The notes: generated from the letters alone by a model not told the origin. A stretch of DNA of 64,000 nt from Cristatella mucedo (GCA_009760855.2 WPIO01000039.1:1031001-1095000), one strand, 5' to 3'. Shown: positions 22,050-35,984, counted from the first letter of the stretch. Numbers and translations: made by a program.

Positions 22050-25000
22050 TGATGGAGATAAACTCCCTGACCCTCTGCAGTGTCACATGTCAGTGCAGGT
22101 CAGTGAGAACCGGTGTATTATGGTTGCTGCCTACGATCTCGGCTCATTTATCTCGTATATAGCATAAAAAACTCCAATGCCAAGCAGCGTATAAATGCCG
22201 TGCACTGAAATCGTCACTGTCAGCTTAAGCGGGTCCCCAGATTTTAGTTGGATATCGGAAACGGCAGACCACTCTCACGGACATTTTAATATCGCTGCTA
22301 CAAAGAATCACTGGTAGAAAGACTGTTGGAAATTCTTCAGCCCAAAGAGCTCGGCCACTCGCTTGGTCTGATGAAAGCTGACGAGAAAAACTGCAATGCT
22401 TTGCGCCATTCAGGTGTAGAAATAACTAGGTGGATCAAGAAGAAAATTTTATCACCATGTTCATAGCCTTAATGAACTCAAAGAAAATCTATTGGCATCA
22501 GTAAGCTATCATTATGCTGGTTATCGTTGCTTAGGCCAGGGACTATGAGTAAAGCGTTTTGAAAATGATAGTCGCAAAGTTGATTCAGAAGTGAATATAA
22601 ATGCTATGTAATATGCGTTTTGTATTTATACACAAAATACTTTTTGGGTTTCGCCTATCACTGAAGCTCTGTGCAATGCAGAGCTGGATGTAGCTACCAT
22701 GCTCTAGCTTATTTTGTGTATTCCGGCTGACTAATAAAAGTTTAGGGGCCAACATCAAGGGTTTGCTGATTCAGCAGTCTCATTTATTTTGCGGTATAAC
22801 AGTTCTAATGGCTATCAGCCCCTACTATCAGAGAGCACTAGAGGATTGCAGGCTGAATATCTCAAACCAGCGACCCGGGCTTTAAAGTTCGCGAACCAAA
22901 ACCCTGGGCTAAGACTCGGTTGCAATCCTCTTAGCTTACGCTGGACTAAAAAGACAGTCTAGTTTTAGCCCAGCTGAGCACTACTCAGGCACAACTTTTG
23001 GTGCCTGTGCCTAGTTGCCGACATATCCGGATGCAGTCCCAGTACAGATCAAAAGATGAGCTGCTGGAATGAGGAGCACGAGTCAGCGACTACCGCGCAT
23101 CGACCTGTAGGCTTCACGTTATCAAACAGGCGATTGTCGATCAACTGCCTGCCTCGGCAAACTGGTCTAGGCAGCGAATAGGACGAGCTGTTGCTATGGA
23201 ATCACTAGTATCGGACGCACTTCGCTGGTTCTCGCGCGCACGGCTGGTTACGTGTCGGATGCCAAACTCGATGGAGACCTTCTGCAGGAGCCATCGATCA
23301 GGCTGGAGCTAGATACGTCGGACTGCCGTCTCATAGAATAGAAGACCTGGGCTGACTTTTGGAAAATGCAGCTTAGCAAAGCATACTAACAAGCGCGTCC
23401 GAAATAGCTAAGTGGCAAGAGATTAAGATCACCTGTATGGATACTAGGCAACTAGATAGAAAGCGCGAGGCATGAGCCTAACTCAGCTTTGCCGAAGACT
23501 CACTCGATCTACGAGCTGATTTACACCAAGTCATGCAACGATCAATCACTCAATTTTAACGAGTTCTGCCTTCGGTTCTGTAGCTGGAGCGGGAACGGGT
23601 CAAAGTCAGGAGCAACGGCAGATGCAATCGAGGTGAGCTAGATGAGTTTCATGATGAAACGTACCTACACATCAGTCGAAATCCAAGATTGACAGCAGTA
23701 CGATCAGCCACGTGCAGTGTTACGTTTAAATGTGGAACAAAGCTGCCGTGGACTAGAACCTGCCGAAAAGAAATTGCCAGTCATTCTGAAATCCTATTTT
23801 GGCGTCAAAATATTATAGACCGGTCGATAGGTGAAAATAGGCATTTGGGTGCAGGTGTCCACTTACGCGACATGAGAATTATTCATAACTGGAGACGTTG
23901 TGAAGGCGGAAGTGAGGGGGAGAGAGAGAAAGATGACGCCATCGGCCCCCCGTTGCACGCGGCAGCTGTAGTCGTCTAGAGAGCTGCCGCAGCCTGCACG
24001 GCATGTCCTAGGAAAGGATTGTTTAACCGGCGACTGTTTCTGCTGGATACTCCACAAAAACGCAAGCAGGTTCTAGGCTGGAGAGTTTTCTACTGTGCTC
24101 TCTATTCTATATTTATTCTAGAGATGCGCACATATCCGGAGACACCATGAAATGGAACTGCAAGCGGCTCTATTGCTTGCAACAACGTCAATGACTTCAG
24201 CGACAAGCTTCTTGCCGCGCTGTCAGGCAGTGTCTGAAGATTTTCGTACCAGGAATCAATTCACCAACCTGCAGCACTTTGCTTCATCCGAGCCACGCCT
24301 CTGTACGAGCTGGCGTGCACAGAAGGAATACGAATAAGGAGACAGAACCCTAAGAGGCACTGTACGCGCAGGTGACCACGTAGATGTCGTTACAAACAGG
24401 CTGTAGCAGCTTCCGCCTCCGGACAGAAGAACTAGGCCACAAACGAAAGCTCTCGAAGCGGTGCTAGTCTTAACTGACTATGTTGGACCTTGGGTCACAG
24501 CTAGCGACTTGCAGCTCCAATGCTCCCGTACCTGAGCAGAACAATTGCATGTCCATAACACAGAGCAGTCTATTTGGCAGCAACTGGTGTTACAGGCGCT
24601 ACATAGCAACCACGATGCGTTACAACAGTCGTAGGGCTAAATGACCTAGAGCATAGCTCAGTCCCTGTACCAATACACCCGCCTCCGGAGCACAACCGAC
24701 AGCCTATAACACGGCTTCCACGTTTATGCGGCCTCGGCCATACACTATCGCATCATCTGCTGCTCCAAGCCGTTACAATTCAGGAATCGCGAATTACGAA
24801 TATCATTGATTATCGGGATGATTTACCACGCGACGTTTCACTGCCCCCTCCCTAAATTAAGGCCGTCCTCGGCCGGAAGGAGAAAAGAAAACCAAAGGCC
24901 ACCTACGACCGACGCGCTAATGCTCGGCTTCGACCTCACTTTGGCCTCGAACATTAATTATCTACCGGGCATTTTTTTCAGGCGCCTTCTTCGAAGCTGC

Positions 25001-26115
25001 TCGTGAAGCTTTCTGGTCATCCTCATCTCCAACAGAATGTCCGAGCAGAATGTCAAACTTTCGTACGCCTCCAGTACCCCCGGCTTCTCGTGTGTTCAGA
25101 TCGCCGGTCCTTCACTGGGCTGGAGACAGACAAGAGCTTCGAGCCAGCAGCTGTATGAAGCGATCTCAAAATGGAAGGAAGAGATTTGGTAACACATCAA
25201 AAGGATGAGCGGACCACCCACCGAGCACCGTTGGACGAGTAATTGTGAGCGATTTCGACTTGCTCATTACTCGCACTGACTCAGCAATCGAGTCTCGCTT
25301 GCTTAAATTTCACTAAGACAGTCTGCTGGTCAAAAAAGACGACGTCCGGTGTTCAGCATATCTTAGAAGAAGACGCTCATCGAATTTATTTTGAAGCGCA
25401 GTGAACAGTTACTGTATTGTACTGAATCGGAAACTGCAGTGTATCTAAATGGGAACAAGAGGTCAAGAGCATTCACTTTGACGCCGCGAGGATTTAGCAA
25501 CAGTAGCTTGGTCGTAACCGCACGAACTTGGTCTACAAGAGCCACATAACGTGTTTGACATGCTCGAAGATCAAGGCGAGTTTGCTAAGTCGGCGGAATC
25601 GTTGCAACAGATATCGCATAGTCAACATTGCACGCAGAACGAAGAGCGTCCCGTGCAGGCGGAAACGCGAAGGAGAGTCGTCATCGTGGAAACGCCGAGC
25701 TCGTCGAATTGGCAAACAGTCCTCTACGTCATAGTCATAAAGCAGCTGCGTATGACGCCTAACGCCATCACCAAACATAATATCATATACTATTGCCAAA
25801 ACACGACTCCCCTTCAACCTACTGCAATTACAATAGTTGAAGGCTCAGCAGTGGCCATAACTAGCTCTGGAATACCCTTATGGTCCTCACATCGGCAGTC
25901 AGGTCTAAGATACCAACCACATTCACGTTGTCAGCAGCTACGTCTATGCTCTTGCACAATCTCTAGCTTTTCATTTTGTACGTCGGGCTTCCAGATTTTA
26001 GTACACAGAACTTCGATTATAGCCTGCACATGTACTTCATTGGCTACCTATATAACTCATTAAATTCGTTATATTAGTATTAGTAAGTTCAACCCATCTA
26101 GTTATCACAGCATCT
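22050..26115. other. Long unassigned region
   Basis: Four kilobases without a recognisable gene, element or splice-supported exon. The longest plus ORF (25551-26063, 170 codons) and the minus ORF 25533-25817 overlap one another and match no family I know. This is either unique sequence or an ancient decayed element. Confidence 0.35.
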
Positions 26116-26119
26116 AGTG

Positions 26120-26362
26120 GGTCCCTGTGATTTGTTCTTTATGTACTTATCCGTGCTGACACTGTACATACTGCCACTAACTACACTTGCATGCTGATCC
26201 TGTGCATGTCACCCCTAACCATGTTATTCTTGCTGTTTATTGAGCATGCTACCAATAACCATTCGATCGCTCTTCCTTTGTAGCAAATGTAGAGTACCTA
26301 GAAAGAGATGGAGCTCTCTGAGGGTTACAAATCGAATGCATTATTATTATTATTATTATAAA
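26120..26362 (+). mobile_element. LINE family A 3' end
   Basis: Plus-strand 3' region with CCGTGCTGACACTGTACATA, GTCACCCCTAACCATG, the AGTACCTAGAAAGAGATGG tail and (ATT)n. Confidence 0.8.
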
Positions 26363-26374
26363 GCCTGCTATATT

Positions 26375-26487
26375 TATATAATGTAATGTATCTCCGTCTG
26401 TAACTCCATTAGGTCACGGAGACCATGTGGGTGTTACGCAGGAGAATTTTGTATAGCTCACTCACAGCCTAAGCGGCTTTCAGTAAT
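26375..26487 (-). mobile_element. LINE family C 3' fragment
   Basis: Minus-strand tail fragment (plus: AATGTAATGTATCTCCGTCT ... AGCCTAAGCGGCTTTC) sandwiched between two LINE A pieces of opposite orientation. Confidence 0.75.
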
Positions 26488-27232
26488 AATAAAAATAATA
26501 ATAATGCACTTGATAAAGCGCCCTGAGAGAACTCAATCTCTTTCAAGCTTTACATTGGCTGCAATAGGAAATTCAATTGAATGATGAGTAATATCATGCT
26601 TGATAAGCAAACAAAATGAATAACATGGTTAGGGGTGACATGCACAGGGTCAGCATACAAATGTGGTTAGTGGCAGCATGCACAGTGTCAGCACGCATAA
26701 GCGCATGACAGACGAATCACAGGGACCCATTAAATGCTGTCCTAAATAGGTGTTTTTAAGTTCTTTTTAAATGAGGTCAGGTCAGGGGATGTTCTGACGC
26801 AGGTCTGGAGGGAGTTTCAGGCTTTGGGAGCATACGGACTAAATGCACGGTCTCGAAAGGATTTGAGGTTTGTACGAGGTATTTGTAGACTGTTGGATTC
26901 CGAAAAGCGGGTGGCACGATGCTTGGCCTGATGGGGAAGTATATCTGAGAGATAGGCTGGAGCCAAAGAATATAGTGACCTAAAAGTGAGCAACAAAACA
27001 TTGAAATCAATCCGTTGCTTGACTGGTAGCCAGTGGAGGTCGGCGAAAAGTGGAGTAATGTGGCAACTGCGACGCTCACAACAGACAAGCCTAGCTGCAG
27101 AGTTTTGCACCAGCTGCAATCGCCTGATCGCACATGCTGGTATGCCAGTAAGCAGTGAGTTGCAGAAGTCGAGACGGGATGTCACGAATGCATGTACCAA
27201 CTTCAATGGACCAAGTCGTTGTATACCCTAAG
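26488..27232 (-). mobile_element. LINE family A with RT C-terminal region
   Basis: The minus-strand frame at 27206-26817 encodes [39 protein letters not shown] and ADLHWLPVKQRIDFNVL followed by YSLAPAYLSDILP, the conserved C-terminal region of L2/CR1-clade LINE polyproteins. 5'-truncated at 27232, where an inverted LINE C piece region begins. Confidence 0.85.
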
Positions 27233-27299
27233 CAACGCTGACTCTGTGGACTGATTAGCTCTAAAGTCAGACTGAAACTTACTTGCAAAGTGTGAGGTC

Positions 27300-27700
27300 G
27301 ATGCGCATTTCCGTACGCGTTCAGTAGCCAACAGACTTCGTCTCACGCAACAAAGAGAAAGTGAGAAGCATAGCAGAGTCAGGAGAGCAGTTGAGGTAGT
27401 GAGTAGCAGAGAAGTAGCTGCTCTGGACCGCTGAAAAGGATGTGTCAAAGTCGGCAGTACGAGAGTAGTTGACGTTGCGTAAGAACTGTGGAAGCGAGTT
27501 CCACAGTCTAGGACCTGCAGAGCTAAAGCCTCTGTTGCCAACGGTATTTAGGCAGAGGAATGGGACAGCTAATTTATTGTCCACACAAGACCTGAGGGCG
27601 CGAACAGGCTGAAATTGATGCAGCAGTTCTGCTAGGTACGAAGGAGCCAAGCCGTGGCGGGCCATGTGGGTCAGCGTAAGAACTTTGATATGAGCACTAA
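27300..27700 (-). mobile_element. LINE family C fragment
   Basis: The minus strand encodes HMARHGLAPSYLAELLHQFQ and LAVPFLCLNTVGNRGFSSAG, matching the copy at 20740-22045. It abuts the LINE A copy ending at 27232. Confidence 0.8.
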
Positions 27701-27968
27701 AGTTCCAGTCTCGCAGTAGCATTCGGAATTATTCTTAACAGACAGTTGGTTAGCTACGTCACTTACAGTAGAAATTTCTTACTTTTGCTTCAGACGTTGA
27801 CGTACCTCCGTTTTCAGCGTATCCTTACTCTCACGACTACTACTACGTCTACAAGCTGCTATTTGATCCTCAACCGTCAGGACAGCCTCGCGACATTCGC
27901 AGCAAGAGCATGCTTTCATAGTTTTCTTAATGAAAGAGCAGGGTTCTTCGTCAACCAGCTAAATCTTT

Positions 27969-28012
27969 GTTAAGCACATCATGAAACGTGTTAAGCAAAT
28001 CATGAAACGTAC
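27969..28012. repeat. 21-bp tandem duplication
   Basis: GTTAAGCACATCATGAAACG is repeated as GTTAAGCAAATCATGAAACG with one mismatch. Confidence 0.75.
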
Positions 28013-28189
28013 AATGTTACACATCTAGGACTCGATATTGTGTTTAGCGAAGTGACTCAATAGGAACATGCAACGCACCGTTCATTGTGACATGTGGCTG
28101 ACGACACGCCGCAGCGCTAGTGCAGTCAAACGCTGAGACTTGCACATTGCTTTGTATACTCGGGTGTAGGGTGGGACTGGATGGTTCAT

Positions 28190-28357
28190 GCTACCCCCCC
28201 CCCAGAACTTGCCGATGTAGCGGAGCCGTGCCGACGAGGCCGGTCTAGGCCCCCGCCGCTTTGCCGAGAGCACCCTCTTTTGCTCCACACGACCCCCTCT
28301 CCTACTACAGAAGCTGCTTAGACCCGGTAGCTACCAACCAGGCTTCCGGGAGGCGGC

Positions 28358-28406
<49 letters not shown>

Positions 28407-29755
28407 TGCACATAGATAAGCCAAGTCGCTTCCGTTTGCTCTCGAACGGGACCTTAGCGTGGGGGCCGAATGAGAAGGATCCGAGAAATGAATGAAATAT
28501 TTTGAGTCTTAATCCTTCTCCGAAAGCCCCCGGGGTCGTTACATGTACGAGACCGGCAGAACGACTCTGGAAGCTTGGTGACGGCAGGGACGCGTATTCA
28601 ACGTCGTTCTTCTTTTCGAGGAGAATTGCCATTCTTTTTGTACGGGGTGGAGCTACCAAGGCTGCTTGGGCATTCCGCAGTACGTAAAGAAAACACAGAT
28701 CCGCTTCTAGAGGGGGGCTATCAATTTCTTTTACCTTTACCAACGCCTCCAAGAGGCGTATCTGCAGATTTGCTTCAGCACGGACTGCTCCAAGGAGGTC
28801 TTCGACGTCTCGGACGACGCGTCTGCCGGGCCGAACCTACGCTGCTGCGATTCAGACTCGTCCCCGAAAATTGGGTCATTAATTATTTTGAGACGGGTTG
28901 ACCAGTCTTCTCTCTGAACCGGAATTCCTTCGGCCTATCCGAATCTACTGCCAGATGGGTGACCGTTTCTAATACAAAAACAGAAGCTCAGCTGTTTGCC
29001 TGCGTTGGATCGAGACGAAGCCGGCCGATGCCACAGTTTTGACGATGGACTTGGTCTTCCGTCCCTCGGCCGTTCCTGGAGCTGCGTACCAGGAAGCGCG
29101 AAGGCTTTGCCAGCTGCCACTCCCTGTCGGCGTGCCAGCTCCGAGTTGATCCCTACGGGGGCGAGTTCCAAATGTTGCTAGGATCCTCCGGTTACGGAAT
29201 CGCCTGCAAAAGACTAATGTATTTTCGCACTTCGGCTCCGAGGTCTGACAAACAGTGACGCGAGCTACTAGTATTAGCGTCAGCGAGAGTCTCCACGCGG
29301 CGAGGATTTTGACGTTCAGCCGTCCGGTTTCTCATTGCTCACTCGTACGCATCCGCGTTGGGCCGAGTGAGTTTAATTCATCACAGCCTCTCGCTTTATT
29401 TCGAAAGCTCCGAGGCGAACACGACCACATACTTGGATAGCAAATCGGGAGGCCTTTCGGGTGGCGCGCCTTCAGAGCACGTATTGGAGCGATTTCGTCG
29501 GTAGAGCGAGCCGTCACTTTTTTTTCAATTCATGCAAGATCGGGCTAGTATTGCGAGTCGCCATCGGCATACCATTCAGTTCCGAGCGCCATGCCGGCGC
29601 ACAAAACTGGCCGAGCTCTTTGTGTCGGAGAGACGATGGCCTTTTTAGCGTTGCTTTAAGAGGTAATTCTTTTGAGGCAGCTCTAGGCGGGCCGAGCTGC
29701 GCGCCGAGCGCCGCCGTCGGCACTCCGCTTTAGACTCTCAAGATGGCGGCTAAAC
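28190..29755. other. GC-rich block of unknown nature
   Basis: Raised GC and long open frames on both strands (28318-28752 -, 28575-28901 +, 29461-29733 +) break up at a (TA)n tract (28359-28404). No domain is recognised and no splice-consistent gene model emerges. Candidate unknown mobile element, decayed gene or CpG island. Confidence 0.3.
28359..28404. repeat. (TA)n microsatellite
   Basis: About 45 bases of pure TA. Confidence 0.95.
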
Positions 29756-29997
29756 ATTTTTTTTTTTAGGGTAGCAAGGTCTGCAGGTGCACTGCTCCTG
29801 TAGCATTCAACTACCAGATCTCCTAAAATATTTTCACAGTTCAATGAAAATGTACACGGAACATTTAAAATAACAGAAAAGGGCAAAAAGTCTTTTTTAG
29901 GGGGCTGCATGGCTTTTCTGTTCTGCTTCAATAGCTTTGAACGCATTAATCTTAATCCACACCCCTCAAGGTCGAGGTGTAAACTCTCCCCGACAAA

Positions 29998-30118
29998 AAA
30001 GCACTAGCTGATTTATCAGCGTCCTTTTGTGCAGCGGCAGAAGAGCCTCAAAGGCTACCGCCACAACTTGCAGCTGCAACAAACGATCGCCAACCGCAGG
30101 ATTCGACCACGGAACCAA
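29998..30118 (-). mobile_element. SINE family B copy, partial
   Basis: Minus-strand copy; plus-strand modules CTAGCTGATTTATCAGC, GCAGAAGAGCCTCAAAGGCT and AACGATCGCCAACCGCAGGA match the reversed family B body. Confidence 0.7.
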
Positions 30119-30614
30119 GTTCGCGAAGAGCAGCCGCCTGACAGAACTGGCTAAGCTCTAGTTTGCATTCACTCGCAGCAGTCAGCAAAGTACCCGCTTC
30201 GCCCAATACCTAAATTCAAGCTCACGCCATTCATTCCCTCAAAGCATCACCGACAGCAGACCGTGCGGCTGAAACGCTGCCTCGTGCTTGATCAGCATCA
30301 GATTATGACTGCCAAAATATAACTCGCGGTGCCTGAACTATAACGGCCAGGAGCCAATAATATATCATACTCTACGGTTAGGCGGCATGCACGCTGGAGT
30401 CAGTCAATAGTTTTGCTCTCTATGTTCTTAGCTGGGCAGATGTGGAGTTCAAGCCTGCGTTGAGCCAGGTCGGAGTTGCCTCTGAGGCGACCGGCCGCCC
30501 CTCGACAGCTCGTTGTTGCTCAGGTCGCCGTATGAGAGTTGCTTTGTTGCCAGGTTTAATGCTGGACGCCTTTAACACTTCGTCACTTTCGGAAAGACTT
30601 CTTGGATAGGCTAC

Positions 30615-31245
30615 TGATATGGACTAGCACATCAGGTAAAGTCTCTCAGATTTTTTTGCATGATCTTTCGGCAGCGTTTGATACAATTGACCACCAAGTC
30701 CTTTTTGGGCGTCTCTCTTATCACCTAAGCATCAACGACACTGTAACGGTTCAGGTCCAATCTCAGTAAGAGACTCCAAAGAACTTATTGCAATGGGCAA
30801 AATCACTGGGGGGGGGAACAACTAAAGTATAGGGGCACCCCAGGTTTCTGTGCCGGGTCCACTTTTTGCAATTAATACTCCCCCTTTTGCCAAGCTAATC
30901 CCTAAGCACAATCAAAGCTTTTATTTCCATGTCGATGACACTTACTTAGCGTTTTTGCACGGTACGTGATTCCAGTTAATTCAGTTATTTTTAAAAAGAA
31001 GCTAAAAACGCATCTGTTCATAGCAGCATTAGGGCGGGTCTACGCGATTCGTTCTTTGTGTGCTTATGCATGCTGACAATATGCATGCTGACCCAGTGCA
31101 CGGCACCTCAAACCATGCTTTGCTTGTTGTCATTGAGCATGCTACCATGAACCATTCAACCATGTTTCCTTTGCAGCAAAGGTAAACTGCCTAGAATGAA
31201 ATTCAGTTATCTGAGGGCACTATACTAATATACTATTAGTATGAT
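30615..31245 (+). mobile_element. LINE family A with internal deletion
   Basis: The plus strand encodes SGKVSQIFLHDLSAAFDTID, the RT A-box region, then QGSVPGPLFAINTPPFAKLI and FYFHVDDTYLA (a YADD variant). It then jumps to the 3' region and ends in the TAAACTGCCTAGAATGAAAT tail. Stops and deletions make it a pseudogene. Confidence 0.8.
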
Positions 31246-31344
31246 AACTATTCAGTATAGGGAAATTAGTCTACATAAAAACCCAACGTCTTATATATAA
31301 ACCCTCAATTAATTTCAAGCAAAACAGCATACGCTAAAGGTGCA

Positions 31345-31464
<120 letters not shown>

Positions 31465-32330
31465 AAAACTGGTGCCTGAATCAGACAGATACAGAAAAAC
31501 TAGCTCGATGTGGATATTGTGTCAGAGAAATGTTTTTGCATTGCATTAAGTGCTCAACAATCGCTTGGTTTCAAGCTTTTGCAAAGCTACAGGAAGATTA
31601 AAAAAAAGTTTTACCACGTAACTACTCAAGACTATTGAGCATTTGAAATACTGGGATTAGCAAGAGCAACATAGAACAGTCCCTCATGGGTCCTCAATAA
31701 CGGCAGAGCATAGATATATGCATGAACGCTAGCAACTAGCAGTCGACCAATGCGAAGAAGTTTTATGCAAAAACCAGCTTCCCCGTGTGACTAGGGCTCG
31801 CAAAAACAAACGAACACTATCGGTACTGAATTGGATCATTTCAGCTGTAGCACTGTTTTTTAAAGGCTCGGAAACAGGATTGGTTTGGAGTGCCACTACC
31901 TTGAAACTCATCGGCTTGGTAATGTGCCAGAATAAATAGTTAAGGCGTGCTACAAGAGGTGCTAGCACAAGCAATATGCTGTCTCAATAATATGAGGCTA
32001 GGGCTGGCATTAGGCAGGCAGGTTTAGGCTAAGGTCTGGCAACCTGAGTCTTGCTACTAAGAATACTCCATCAGGCATTCTGCTTGACAATTTCAAACTA
32101 GCGACGTTGGTCGGCCGCGGACTTACAATATAAAATTAAAGGTAATCCAGCTGTTGAGCCTAGTGAAATGCAGCACCGCCGTGTTCCCTAAACAGCATAA
32201 GAATCCACGGAGAAAAATTTCTTACATGATGCTTAGCACATGTGTACATCTACAGCCAACCAGCAGGCTAGGCGACTTTAGCCACACAGATTCATTCTCC
32301 ATGCGTTTGAAATTGCCGTAGATTTGTGCT
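31465..32330. other. Unassigned intergenic DNA
   Basis: No gene or recognised element. Confidence 0.35.
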
Positions 32331-32332
32331 CA

Positions 32333-33200
32333 ATAATAATAATAATTCATTTGTTATAGCGCCCTCAGAGAACCAAATTTCATTCTAGGCACTTTACATA
32401 TGCTGCATAGACAGTATTACTAAATGATTGGTGGTAGCATCCCCAAGCAGCAGGCAGTGTAATCAGATATAAACGGACGAAGAACGAATCAAAAACACCC
32501 ACTAGATGTTGTAACAAGCAAGTGTGTTGTAATCTTCTTTTTAAATGTCGTCATGTGAGATGTTGTGAAGTGCGTCGGTAGTGAGTTCCAGCCTTTGGGA
32601 GCATACGTACTGAAAGCATTTGCCTCCAACGGTTGAGGTTGGTACGAGGTGTGGCTAAACGACTAGTTAGAACAGTGGGCCGTACGATTCTTCGCCTGGT
32701 CAGGGATTAGTTCTGATAGCTGGAGCCAGAAAATGAAGGGACCTAAAAGTAAGTGACATAACCTTGAAGTTAAAGCACTTGACCGGTAACTAGTCCAGGT
32801 CAGCTAGGAGTGGTGTGATGTGGCAACTGCGACACAAACGACAGACGAGCCAAGCTGCACAGTTTTGCACTAACTGAAAGCGCCTGATTGCACATGCCGG
32901 TAGACCAGCAAGCAGTGAGTTACAGAAGTCAAGACGGGATGTCACAAATGCATGGACCTACTTAGATATGGTATCCCTCTCTAAAAAAGCCCATATTTTA
33001 AAAATGTTATGCAGGTGACAGAAGGCAGACATTACTGTGGAGCTGATGTTATTGTCTAATGAATGTTCACTTTGTACAGGATGCATAGATTACACGCAAA
33101 TTCAACAGGAGATATGCTGGTGATGCCGATTTTGAGCACTATGTTTTCAAAACTTTGAATGACACTTAGTTTGCCCAAGTAAGTTGTTTAGAATTCTACA
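32333..33200 (-). mobile_element. LINE family A, decayed
   Basis: The minus-strand copy starts with (ATT)n and the GTGCCTAGAATGAAATTTGG tail. Nucleotide identity to the other A copies continues through the CAGTTGGTGCAAAACT and DLHWLPV-coding segments, but the reading frames are broken. Confidence 0.75.
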
Positions 33201-33204
33201 GTGG

Positions 33205-34690
33205 TCTACCCATAACGTTTAGAGATGGGCTCCATAATTAATCAGGAAGATGGAGGCAGCATGCGATATAAAGCTCATCAACTACACTCACTGAACCCAT
33301 TTTAATCATAGACTTTATAAACATTACAGTATGATAAGAAAGTTTACAATTAAGTAAAGATAACTATGCAGAGGTAAGGAAATGCGAAAAATTAATGTCG
33401 GAGTCATGAAGTTCGACCATTCAACCAAGTCAATATGACTGGGCAGACTGGTAAAGTCAGTGCAGCATGGCAATCCCAGGTCGTGTCAAGGCCCATTTAA
33501 TGATCAGCACAGCAGATCGGTGGTCGGGTTGCAACCATCTGTGCAACCCAGTCGAGCAGGTGTCAGTATAAAATCACAGACGGTGTTCGAAGGAATCGAT
33601 CGCTCGATCCAATAAAAACTGCAGCTGATAAGTCGGGAGCTGCAGCTGATGAGTACGAGGAACTATGCTCCTACAAGACTAATCCATAATGCCTGTCAGC
33701 AATTCGGACGTAGCCGTACGAGAAGTGAACTTACACATTTCAGCGCGCATGATGAGAGCTTGCCTGACAATCAGCTGCAAAGACAGATTAGAATGGCCGT
33801 GCAGTACGGCAAACCATCATGATATAGAGGATGAAGAACTGTGGTGGCAGCAGGCTGGTATGCCAAGCTAAGCAAGTCCGAGTAGTGCAATACTTGACAG
33901 CACAACTACTTGATGAGCTCTGCTTCTTCCCAGTAGTCAGCACCATCCATGTCGTGCACCGGCGTCACGGTTCGGTCAGTGGTCGCGTTATCCTATAGAG
34001 AACCGAAGTTCAACAAACACACATGCAGATACCTAGGGATAGATTGCTAGAACTACATCCATCAAACCCACAACAGCATTGAATGTATAGGTGTTTGCGA
34101 TTGAGTACGTCATCTAATCATACAACAATATAATATGCACTTATGCATTGATGCTCAGCAGACAGCATAATATAACAATACATTCTTGGAGAGCTGCTCT
34201 AGAGGCGTTTGTCGAATCACTGTTTGCTCTTAGTTGAGCTAAAAAGCTTTCTGGATAGGCAAAGCTTCGGCACATGTTATGAGTCAGATTCCAGGCTTGG
34301 GGCTCAGGTTTTTTTGAAGGTGATCATATTTTTTGAAAGGGCTACAGAGGCTATTCTTATTATATACCTCTAAAGAGACCTGTCGGATGGCAACATTTAG
34401 CTTACAGCTTCAGGCACTCCAAACAAAGATTCTACTTTTGCATAGAAAGCCCCATACAAGTGGTAGCAAGGTACCTTCGGCTCATGCAGCAGCTTCCGGG
34501 CCTTTAAAAAGGTGTGCTACCATCTTTTTTTGAAGATGGGCTCAGCAATCCTTCCAGTTGGCAGTATGCAGCTTGCCATTTCTTCCACACAGAATCAAAA
34601 TGAGACTTGAAAAATTATAAATAAAGGAGGGCTTGGTACCTGGAGGAGATAGTTTACTGTCACCACAGGCCGTTCTGACCGGGTAGTGGA
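33205..34690. other. Unassigned intergenic DNA
   Basis: No supported gene. The plus ORF 33689-33871 (60 codons) has no family match that I recognise. Confidence 0.35.
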
Positions 34691-34691
34691 A

Positions 34692-34860
34692 CCCAATTGG
34701 CCATGAAGCTGTAGTCAAGGCGCTTGCACTTTACAAATCAGATTTTACGTTCAAGTTCTGCAGCAGGGAATCCCTGATTGCCAACTGCAAGCTAATTGGT
34801 GACAGCCACTAAGGCTCTTCTGCTGCTATATACTACTAATGAAGCTCTTTGATTAGCCCA
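34692..34860 (+). mobile_element. SINE family B copy, diverged
   Basis: Modules CCCTGATTGCCAACTGCAAG, GGTGACAGCCACTAAGGCTC and CTTCTGCTGCTATATAC are shared with other B copies. Confidence 0.65.
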
Positions 34861-35984
34861 CCTTTGATTTTTACTTCTAAACATTCTATGGAACGATGCC
34901 CCTAGTGCAGCCGACTCTGGTGTCTAGATATCCTTCCTGTGCTGCTACGCATGTGCTTCTACTTCCTCTTCTGTTCCCCAAACTCACCGAAAATCGTCAG
35001 TATGTTTTGTTGTCAACAGATGAAAAAGCATGTTGACAATCATGTGTGCACTGAAAGCCGATTAGCTTTTGACTACACAATAGCAAACTCTTTAGTGTAA
35101 CACCCACTTGGTTTCTGAGCCTTACTAAAGTTATAGAGGTATGCAACAATCCTTAGACCCTGTGTCATTCTACAAAATTATACAAATTCAAGTGTATAGA
35201 GAGCTGTGGGCTACCAAACTGATGCCACTAAGAAGGTTCTTTCATTGCCAAAGTATGACATTGATCAGGTTGCAATGAGCCAAAAATACGAACACAACAT
35301 GTTTTGGCAGCTGCTGAGGTCATTTCCTGCTAATGACACGATCATGGTTTTGGAAAGATTGTGTGCACTATAGTTTCTCCATTTCGTATATTAATTGGAC
35401 ATGCCAAAGATTTTATTTCTCAGAAAGACATTTCAAAGGGCGGTTAAGGCTCTTCTTCAGCAATATTTGAAAATACTTAATTATTTTCAACATAAATATT
35501 TGTGCCTGTCCAATCGTGACTTGTACATGGTTTAAAGCGATGAGAAATATTGATGACCCAGGAACAGAAACCTGTAGCTGCTTTTTAAGGTGGACCATGA
35601 ATTGAGAAACCGTGATTATCTTCGAAGTAATCATAACACATACATAGGAGCATATTGACATTTTTGCTGGGTATGCATTCCGAAAGCAGGATTCAGCCTG
35701 TACTTCCTGTCTGACCTTGTCCATTTTGTTCCTTGGCATACAGCAACAGCCAAATGGTGTATGTACTTCCTTTTATAAAGATACCAGGAAACACCATAAG
35801 ACGATGTTTTCCTGCCTAGGTTATTGCTATCATTGTCCCTTCCATGGGTCAAGTCAATGGCTGCAGACATACAATAAGAAACATCTTCAAATGCTGACTG
35901 TTGCTATAGAAGAGCCTTGGCAAACCCTTGATTTAAAAACATTAAAAGAGATGCTGGCAGCTTAGCTGTTCCTCGCAAGATTTG

